Part shown: positions 18,903 to 24,150 of the stretch, piece by piece
How positions within the stretch are numbered: position 1 is the stretch's first letter
How the letters are laid out: the number at the start of each line of letters is the position of its first letter
From: a virus
Virus record (IMG/VR): IMGVR_UViG_3300046750_000065
Span: 1 to 24,150 of that record
DNA: 24,150 bases
Reading direction: 5' to 3' (one strand)
Program-made: the position numbers and the translations under genes
The notes under the pieces: model-generated
Database searches by the model: none
Told to the model about the DNA's origin: nothing
Seen by the model: only the letters and a program-made list of their open reading frames with translations

Positions 18903-19399
18903 TATCCTACTACCTCAAATGCTGTTAATGTTGATGTACCTCTTGCTGTATAACCAGCATCGGTATCGTCTGCAGAACCATTTATATAAGATGTACTTCC
19001 ACTTGTACCCATACGAAATTGTACAGTATATGTTAATTCTGAAGTAGATGATGGAGAATCTAAAAAATGAGAACCTTCTCCAGAACTATTATTTGCATCA
19101 GTACCATCATAAAAATTTCCAAAAGTAGTAGCAGTTCTACTACCAGAATTTGTTCCTAAACAAATACCAGTACCACCTCTAGCAAATCTTATCATTAAAG
19201 CATTACTTCTATTAGTACCAAGAATACTCATAATTAATAAAATTTTGTTTGAAGTTGATGAAGGAGTAATATTAACTGATAATCCTGGTATATTAGCAAA
19301 AGTTGTTGAAGTAGTGTTTGCTAAATCTACTTTAGTTGCACTTACAACTTGCAAAATCTTTCCTTTACCAGAGTTTGCTCCTAATGTAATTAATGCCAT
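18902..19399 (-). CDS. Beta-rich tail-fibre-type protein, 165 aa
   Basis: The sequence is Ser/Thr/Gly-rich with alternating strands: ILQVVSATKVDLANTTSTTF, GLSVNITPSSTSNKILLIMS and TSELTYTVQFRMGTSGSTSY. It ends in ARGTSTLTAFEVVG. This resembles a jelly-roll-type domain seen near the tips of marine phage fibres (the N-terminal VVxxxK, middle SNKILI..., and final tLtaxEV(a/g) strand). It probably is a receptor-facing piece of the tail, but it has no known partner. Confidence 0.7.
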   Translation of the reverse strand: MALITLGANSGKGKILQVVSATKVDLANTTSTTFANIPGLSVNITPSSTSNKILLIMSILGTNRSNALMIRFARGGTGICLGTNSGSRTATTFGNFYDGTDANNSSGEGSHFLDSPSSTSELTYTVQFRMGTSGSTSYINGSADDTDAGYTARGTSTLTAFEVVG

Positions 19400-19403
19400 A
19401 TTG

Positions 19404-19619
19404 TTATACTCCTAAATTTAAAATATCTATTCCTTGTTCTATTGGAGGATTAGTAAATGTTTCGTCTTGATTATAAGTAGCACCCATTTGAGCATCATTA
19501 CTTGCTACACAAATATAATGATTTTCAAATCCTAAAGGTACACCACTTTTAATTTCTTCATACTCAACAATATTTTCTACTAAATTTGTTGTTGTGTTAA
19601 TAATACAATGTTTATACAT
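19404..19619 (-). CDS. Small tail-fibre-associated protein, 71 aa
   Basis: I place the start at the ATG at 19619, behind GAGGAA that lies in the last codons of the glycine-rich gene; the longer frame needs a TTG at 19631. The sequence is MYKHCIINTTTNLVENIVEY, then PLGFENHYICVASNDAQMGA and a final FTNPPIEQG. The pattern of I-(v/n)-x-x-N-x-x-V-x-N-x-(V/I)-x-(Y/W), then C-x-x-x-D-x-x-(x)G-x-x-(Y), is like that of tail-fibre assembly or accessory proteins. Function unproven. Confidence 0.65.
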   Translation of the reverse strand: MYKHCIINTTTNLVENIVEYEEIKSGVPLGFENHYICVASNDAQMGATYNQDETFTNPPIEQGIDILNLGV

Positions 19620-20574
19620 AAAATTCCTCAATAATAATTATTCCACTTGTTCCTGTACTTCCAGCTCCACCATCTGTACCAGCACTTCCACCACTTCCTC
19701 CAGAACCAACAGCATAAGAATAACTTGATGATGGTTGAGTTATTAATTGTTTTAGTGAGCCACCAGCTCCTCCTCCTGTGCCACCATATCTTAGTGATGA
19801 AGAAGAACCTCTACTTCCTCCTCCTCCACCAGCACCATATCCTACTGGAGAACCAGCACCTCCTACATAATTTCCACCAATTGCACCTACACCTAAAAAG
19901 CTATTACCACCAGCACCACTATCTATTGAAAAAGAAGTGCCAGATGAACCAAAATTTGCAAAGCCACCTTGACCTCCTGTAAAATTAAAAAAAGTATTAT
20001 CTCCTGTTGCAGAAGCTATTGATGTTGAGCCTCCAACTCCACCACTACCCCAATTTGTTCCACCACCACTTCCTCCATTAGAAGTTAAATAAGATGAACC
20101 AAAAGTTGTATTACCACCAGCACTACCAGAACCCATTGTTCCAGCACTTCCACCACCAGCACCTCCACCACCAGCACCTATTAATGTTACTTGAATATGT
20201 TTTGCACCTGATGGTAAATTATAAGTTCCTGTGCCTGAAGTGTATCTAGTTATTGTTGGTTTAGTAAAAGATGTTTTAACATCTGTAACAGAGCCATCAC
20301 TAGGTACTGTCATAACTCCTGTTCCATAATGTAAAAAGAAATTACAAGTAGATGTACTAGCAACTGCAACGCCAAAGTTTATTGTAGAACTAGAAACTGT
20401 AAAGTTAGTAGCTTGAACCACACCATCAATACTAATCAAACATGATTGAGCAGAGTTTGGTGTAAATGCTACTGAACCTTTTGTAATAGAATAAGAACTA
20501 GAACCATCAAAGGTAATATTATCTAGTACCTCTATGTTTGATATTTTATCTAATCCTCTGCCAAGATAAGCCAT
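19612..20574 (-). CDS. Glycine-rich tail adhesin-like protein
   Basis: This 320-aa protein opens MAYLGRGLDKISNIEVLDNI and has a beta N-terminal region (to ~115) that I recall from pelagiphage tail proteins. From ~125 (GAKHIQVTLIGAGGGGAGGG) to ~310 it is extremely glycine/serine-rich with repeated GG(x)G runs, ending IIIIEEFYV. The VtliGAGGGG start and closing I-I-I-E-x-Y strands mark the Gly_rich-type domain of fibre tips. Similarity to the polyglycine-helix adhesins of T-even phages is possible but only by composition. It probably binds a receptor. Confidence 0.78.
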   Translation of the reverse strand: MAYLGRGLDKISNIEVLDNITFDGSSSYSITKGSVAFTPNSAQSCLISIDGVVQATNFTVSSSTINFGVAVASTSTCNFFLHYGTGVMTVPSDGSVTDVKTSFTKPTITRYTSGTGTYNLPSGAKHIQVTLIGAGGGGAGGGSAGTMGSGSAGGNTTFGSSYLTSNGGSGGGTNWGSGGVGGSTSIASATGDNTFFNFTGGQGGFANFGSSGTSFSIDSGAGGNSFLGVGAIGGNYVGGAGSPVGYGAGGGGGSRGSSSSLRYGGTGGGAGGSLKQLITQPSSSYSYAVGSGGSGGSAGTDGGAGSTGTSGIIIIEEFYV

Positions 20575-20753
20575 TACTCTGAACCTCCATTATCTATTAT
20601 TTCGTTACCTTCTATTGCGACCCATTCTTGAATTGCTTGGTAATCTGTGTTTGCTTCGTCTAGTGGTACTGACCAAGCTGTACCATTAGATAAAGTCATT
20701 TTGTAACCAGTAAATTCATTTATAAAATATTCTTTTTTTACGCTATTAATCAT
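20574..20753 (-). CDS. Small tail-associated protein, 59 aa
   Basis: The ORF fits between the fibre genes. The ATG is at 20753 and the TAA overlaps the next ATG by one base (TAATG). The sequence starts MINSVKKEYFINEFTGYKMT, continues LSNGTAWSVPLDEANTDYQA and ends NEIIDNGGSE. The segment with GTxWSVPxDExNxDYQxIQEW is a pattern I associate with short proteins downstream of phage tail fibres. Confidence 0.72.
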   Translation of the reverse strand: MINSVKKEYFINEFTGYKMTLSNGTAWSVPLDEANTDYQAIQEWVAIEGNEIIDNGGSE

Positions 20754-20755
20754 GG

Positions 20756-21832
20756 CTATAACTCCGAATTAAAAATTAAAATTGAATCATTACTATGTCT
20801 TGTAAAATATGGTTTTGCTGGTGTCATAGTAGAATTAAAATTTGCTAAATAAATCATAAATGAACTTGGGTCTGCATTATTTCCATATCTAGTAATATCA
20901 TTAGATGATTGTGTATAATCATTTGTGTAACCATCTGTAACTACAAAATTACCATTTTGACTAGCAGATGGTGTTGACCTCATCTTAACTCTAAGTGTTG
21001 TTTCTCCAATAACAGCACCAGAGGTAGAATGACCTGCACCAAAAAATGCTTGTGTTGTTTGATAGTATCTTTCGCATCTCTGTAAATTTACATCAGGTGG
21101 CAAGAACTCAAAATCAGATGCAGTTGTTCCAGCTTCTAATTGTACGCCTGTAACATACCATTCGTTTGATGTGCTATCTGCAAGATTGACTTGACCTACT
21201 TGTCTATTAGCTTGTGTACTACTACCCCAAGAAGTTTGTAAAGTTCCAGAAGTCCAATTTGAGCCACCACCTAACCAAAAATTTAATTGAAAACTATTTC
21301 CATTGTCATTATCTAATGTTCCTGTGGTATCTCCATCATAAGTTATAGTTTTTTTCTCCCAAGTATTAGATGAATTTATTGTATAAGATTTATTTATAGT
21401 TCTATTGTTATCAACATCTTTTAATTCAGCTATATAAGTTCCTGTTTTATTAGATTTAACCCAAAATGATGCAGTTAAACTTTCAGCGTTTGATGTTCCT
21501 TTTTTTAAATACTGTAAGTTTTGACCTTCAATACTTTGTGTGAGAACTATTAAATCATCAGCAGATGGAGAAGCATCAGCAGTAGTACAATCTAACTTTA
21601 AAGATTTTGCAAATCCTTGACCAGTAGGTACATCTGTATCTTGTGAAATTGTCCAAGTACCTAAACTAGATACTTCAACATTAAATCTATCTACACCAAA
21701 ATTTGCACTACCAGAAGAAATACTGCTAAATGAAGTTCCTCTTTGTGCTATGTCCATTGAACCATTGATGATGATGTTTCTGAACTTAACATTGTCTTGA
21801 AAGCCAGCACTTGGTATTTTTGATATTGCCAT
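20756..21832 (-). CDS. Tail fibre protein with carbohydrate-binding-like domain
   Basis: The product is 358 aa. NIIINGSMDIAQRGTSFSSI (about 20-39), then VDRFNVEVSSLGTWTISQDT, LTASFWVKSNKTGTYIAELK and FLPPDVNLQRCERYYQTT are landmarks of a common marine phage fibre domain: N-(G/S)-x-(M/F)-x-(I/V)-(A/W)QRG-T, then a carbohydrate-binding-module-like beta sandwich ending L-x-R-C-x-R-Y-(Y/F). The domain is thought to bind saccharide receptors. The 80-residue C-terminal part is variable-looking. It follows the S74 fibre with one shared base, so the two are probably produced together. Confidence 0.85.
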   Translation of the reverse strand: MAISKIPSAGFQDNVKFRNIIINGSMDIAQRGTSFSSISSGSANFGVDRFNVEVSSLGTWTISQDTDVPTGQGFAKSLKLDCTTADASPSADDLIVLTQSIEGQNLQYLKKGTSNAESLTASFWVKSNKTGTYIAELKDVDNNRTINKSYTINSSNTWEKKTITYDGDTTGTLDNDNGNSFQLNFWLGGGSNWTSGTLQTSWGSSTQANRQVGQVNLADSTSNEWYVTGVQLEAGTTASDFEFLPPDVNLQRCERYYQTTQAFFGAGHSTSGAVIGETTLRVKMRSTPSASQNGNFVVTDGYTNDYTQSSNDITRYGNNADPSSFMIYLANFNSTMTPAKPYFTRHSNDSILIFNSEL

Positions 21833-22875
21833 TATTTATTCTCCAACTCTGTTATTCTAGCTTCTAATTCTTGAATTGTTTTAACCAGTAAAGGTACTAA
21901 TTTAGCTTGGTCGATACCTTGATAGTTTGGTGTACCATCTTCTTTAACTGCATCTTTTTCTCCACAGATTGCTTCTGGTACTACTGATTGAACTTCATGT
22001 GCTAAGAAACCATCAACTGTTTTATCTGTATCTGTTATAAAATTAAATCTCTTTGGTTTTAATTGTTTAAGTCTTGTTGTTGCATCTTCAATATCAACTA
22101 CATTTTCTTTTAATCTGTAGTCAGATGAAGTGTTATAAGAAACACCACTTCCACCACTTCTTCTAATTGAACCTACTTGACCACCATCATTTAGAAATTC
22201 AATATAGTCTGCTTGATTTTGAATTGAAAACATAGCTGAACAATAATCGCTAGTTCCACAATGTGATTGAAGTTTAGCTGTTCCTTCAGCAGTTGAGCCA
22301 TTTACTAACATTTGTCCACTACCTAAATCAATATTAACGCCATAAGTTCCATCTTCGCCAATTTTGAAACTTCCAGAAGAACCTATACCTTCAAGATAAA
22401 GTTCATCTCCATCTGAGTGAATTTTATAATTTCTACCAGAAGCACTAGTTGAATCAATCCGTATCTCTGGTGTATCTGCTTTAATCTCAAGTTCTGCATT
22501 AGGAGATGTTGTTCCAATACCAACTCTATTATTTGTGTCATCTAAATAAAAAGTTCCACTATCGTAGTTAAAAGGTTTTGAAAGCATATCGCCTGTAACT
22601 GAATTATTAGCAGGTGTTACAGTTTGAACAGCTTTACCTAAATACACACAGTACATATCATCACTTGATGATGTAGCTTCTGTTAGTGTCAATGTAGTTC
22701 CACTTGCAGAATATGCAGTTGTAGGCTCTTGTCTTACAAAGTTAATAAACAATGCTAACTCATTTGCATTAGCAACTGGATTATCCAATGTGTAAGATGT
22801 AGTCGCACTTGTACTAAAGTCTTGTTTAGCAAAACTTGTGTAACTTAATGCTGGTTGATTACCAATAAAAGGCAT
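21832..22875 (-). CDS. Tail fibre with C-terminal S74 intramolecular chaperone
   Basis: The product is 347 aa. The N-terminal ~90 residues (MPFIGNQPALSYTSFAKQDF and VRQEPTTAYSASGTTLTLTE) are a common marine phage fibre start. A beta-rich stalk with NRVGIGTTSPNAELEI follows. The Peptidase_S74 chaperone covers 250-347: SDYRLKENVVDIEDATTRLK (S251 and K256, the Ser-Lys pair used for self-cleavage), LKPKRFNFI, VDGFLAHEVQSVVPEAI, and a C-terminal coiled coil ELEARITELENK. S74 domains trimerise and fold the fibre, then cut themselves off at the Ser. All key residues appear present. Confidence 0.92.
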   Translation of the reverse strand: MPFIGNQPALSYTSFAKQDFSTSATTSYTLDNPVANANELALFINFVRQEPTTAYSASGTTLTLTEATSSSDDMYCVYLGKAVQTVTPANNSVTGDMLSKPFNYDSGTFYLDDTNNRVGIGTTSPNAELEIKADTPEIRIDSTSASGRNYKIHSDGDELYLEGIGSSGSFKIGEDGTYGVNIDLGSGQMLVNGSTAEGTAKLQSHCGTSDYCSAMFSIQNQADYIEFLNDGGQVGSIRRSGGSGVSYNTSSDYRLKENVVDIEDATTRLKQLKPKRFNFITDTDKTVDGFLAHEVQSVVPEAICGEKDAVKEDGTPNYQGIDQAKLVPLLVKTIQELEARITELENK

Positions 22876-22887
22876 TAATTATTCTCC

Positions 22888-23214
22888 TTAACTACTAATT
22901 GCATCTACTGCTGATACCCAAACATCTAAAGATGAAGCTGTATCTGATACAACTTTTAAAGCATCACCAGATTGAACTACAAATTTAGCTCCACCATCTA
23001 ATACTTGTAAAGATGAACCAGTTGGTATTGGTGCATTTTTAACAAGATAGATGTCGTTAGATCCATCATTGATATAAACAGATGCTATAACACTTGATGT
23101 TGTAACATTTGAAACTGAAATACCAACAACAGTATCATAACTGTTTGCAGTAAATAGTGTTGCTGCAGATGTACCTACATCGTTGCTTGTGTATCGTCTA
23201 AAGTTTTGTGCCAT
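22888..23214 (-). CDS. Beta-rich small tail protein, 108 aa
   Basis: The sequence starts MAQNFRRYTSNDVGTSAATL and goes through SVSNVTTSSVIASVYINDGS and LQVLDGGAKFVVQSGDALKV to VWVSAVDAISS. It is a single beta-sandwich-like fold with hydrophobic/polar alternation. Similar proteins, with the R-x-x-x-x-x-V-G-x-x-x-x-x-(L/V)-(F/Y) opening, appear next to tail fibres in marine phages as small virion proteins. Position between two fibre genes supports a tail role. Confidence 0.75.
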   Translation of the reverse strand: MAQNFRRYTSNDVGTSAATLFTANSYDTVVGISVSNVTTSSVIASVYINDGSNDIYLVKNAPIPTGSSLQVLDGGAKFVVQSGDALKVVSDTASSLDVWVSAVDAISS

Positions 23215-23226
23215 ATTACTCCTTTA

Positions 23227-24150
23227 TTATAAAGCTATCGCCATTGCAATAGCAAATCCATTAGATGCTAAACTTGATGCGTCTACAGCAGCATCTTGCC
23301 AAGATGATCCATTATACACACGAAGTACATTGTTTGTTGTATTAAAATATAAATCTCCTGCAGTTAAAGCGTCTCCATCATTATCTACTGTAGGATCACT
23401 AGATTTAGCTCCTAAATAAGTATCATCAAAATTATCAGCTGCGGCTTCGGCAGCGGCTTGAGCTGCTTGAGCAGCTGTTTTAGCTGTGTCAGCAGAGGTA
23501 GCACTTGATGCAGAGTTAGTTGCTGAAGTAGCTGCTTCACTAGCTTTAGTAGTAGCAGTTGATGCACTAGATGCAGCATTGGTAGCTGATGTAGCGGCTT
23601 CTGATGCTTTAGTTGTTGCAGTTGATGCAGAACTTGTAGCTGATGTAGCTGATGAAGCTGCATTGGTTGCAGATGTACTAGCAGCACTAGCTTGTGATGT
23701 TGCTGTTGTAGCTGAACTAGCAGCACTCGTTGCAGATGTTGCAGCATTTGTTTCTGAAGTCGAAGCATTAGATTCTGATGTTGATGCTTCACTAGCTTTT
23801 GTGGAAGCAGTTGAAGCAGATGAAGCTGCGGCAGTTGCAGAATTTGCACTTGCAGTAGCAGATGTTGCACTAGCTGTTGCGGATGTTGCAGCGGCAGTAG
23901 CACTAGAAGCGGCAGCTGTAGCACTTGTTGCTGCTGTAACTGCGTCTACCAAAAGTTCAAAGTGATCTGTGTCTGTTAATGAATCTCCTACAACAGCGTC
24001 TGCTATACAAATGTAAACATTATTAAGTTGAGCTGTAGTAGTTGATTTAATTATATCTCTAACATTATATGCTTCTGTAGTTACTGTTGTGTCTGTACCT
24101 TTGTATGTACCTAATTCTTGTGTTACTGAAATTTCTCCTGCACTATCAAA
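23227..24150 (-). CDS. Tail fibre protein with Ala/Ser/Thr repeats (N-terminus outside window)
   Basis: The frame is open from 24150 to the TAA at 23227, and no start is needed inside the window (a TTG at 23952 is only an internal codon). The first ~66 visible residues include DIIKSTTAQLNNVYICIADA, then DTDHFELLVDA, like a carbohydrate/chitin-binding-type module common in phage fibres. Residues from about 23950 to 23440 are a long Ala/Ser/Thr repeat stalk, as in the Phage_fiber_2-type repeat. The end, GDLYFNTTNNVLRVYNGSSW, is a common fibre segment. It is probably the main tail fibre; its N-terminal tail-attachment part lies to the right. Confidence 0.85.
   Translation of the reverse strand, partial: FDSAGEISVTQELGTYKGTDTTVTTEAYNVRDIIKSTTTAQLNNVYICIADAVVGDSLTDTDHFELLVDAVTAATSATAAASSATAAATSATASATSATASANSATAAASSASTASTKASEASTSESNASTSETNAATSATSAASSATTATSQASAASTSATNAASSATSATSSASTATTKASEAATSATNAASSASTATTKASEAATSATNSASSATSADTAKTAAQAAQAAAEAAADNFDDTYLGAKSSDPTVDNDGDALTAGDLYFNTTNNVLRVYNGSSWQDAAVDASSLASNGFAIAMAIAL
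23506..23631 (-). repeat. Two 63-nt tandem repeats coding 21-residue units in the fibre stalk
   Basis: Two successive units begin with SASTATTKASEAATSATN and differ at one residue near the end (AAS against SAS). At DNA level the units have drifted, with different synonymous codons, while the protein is almost identical. This suggests selection on the protein repeat instead of a very recent duplication. Confidence 0.65.

Noticed and set aside
19647-19982. Plus-strand 111-aa His/Leu-rich open frame
   Set aside because: It is antisense to the glycine-rich adhesin and shows only biased composition, with no ribosome site or motif.
23412-23924. Minus-strand 170-aa Leu/Gln-rich frame
   Set aside because: It is a shifted frame of the fibre repeat; the strong Leu/Gln bias comes from the repeat DNA.
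23486-23965. Plus-strand 159-aa open frame with Val/Ala/Asp repeats
   Set aside because: It is the reverse complement of the Ala/Ser/Thr repeat stalk of the tail fibre; the low-complexity codons keep the opposite frame open.
1-24150. CRISPR array, tRNA, rRNA, transposase or integrase
   Set aside because: I looked for regularly spaced repeats, tRNA-type arms, and recombinase motifs and saw none; absence by eye is not proof for tRNAs.

Overview
The window is part of a tailed double-stranded DNA phage genome, most likely a marine podovirus. The DNA is visibly AT-rich, roughly a third G+C by eye. Nearly every base is coding and most neighbours overlap by 1-30 nt. A T7-type portal, a scaffold protein and a terminase are present. 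I see no integrase, rRNA, tRNA or host housekeeping gene. Several small families (DUF6321-like basic protein, KFTHFIPRD basic protein, KLSESTS membrane protein, VYGNE small protein) are ones I remember from pelagiphages and marine cyanophages. A SAR11-type alphaproteobacterial host is therefore a reasonable guess, but it is inference.

Layout. (1) Positions 1-5141, minus strand: packaging and head genes, read leftwards as small protein, large terminase, three small proteins (two sharing a C-terminal motif), portal, Bbp19-like protein, scaffold, and a gene cut by the window edge. (2) Positions 5142-5634: a 0.5 kb non-coding divergent region with direct and inverted repeats, a candidate origin, packaging or promoter region. 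(3) Positions 5635-9615, plus strand: an early-type accessory cassette of about sixteen mostly tiny genes, with a GP88-family protein near the front and a GIY-YIG nuclease-like protein at the end. (4) Positions 9612-11996, minus strand: a translationally coupled set with a small orphan gene, a coiled-coil peptide, a zinc ribbon, a PD-(D/E)XK-like protein, a winged-helix protein, a zinc-binding HGG-type protein and the small terminase. The small terminase is thus separated from the large one. (5) Positions 12081-15195, plus strand: recombination and replication genes, comprising a RecB-type nuclease, an ERF annealing protein, a 100-aa protein, a strong inverted repeat, a DUF3310 protein and a stand-alone DnaA domain-IV protein. 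(6) Positions 15185-24150, minus strand: from right to left, tail fibre and adhesin genes (alanine/serine repeat fibre, S74 autochaperone fibre, carbohydrate-binding-like fibre, glycine-rich adhesin), tail-associated small proteins, membrane and nuclease genes, M15 endolysin, holin-like protein, and a run of lysine/arginine-rich mini-proteins.

How it fits together. Minus-strand morphogenesis genes leave the left edge at the scaffold and enter at the right edge in the tail fibres. In a circular or concatemeric map the missing capsid, tail-tube and internal-virion genes would join the two ends. The ERF, nuclease and DnaA-like genes, with no polymerase in this window, suggest dependence on host replication machinery, though a polymerase could lie outside. 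The most unusual points are the GP88 gene with its cysteine triad and CCGG-rich composition, the DnaA-C-terminal protein, the long overlap between the HGG-type gene and the small terminase, the T-rich-loop inverted repeat at 14010-14058, and the basic mini-protein cluster.
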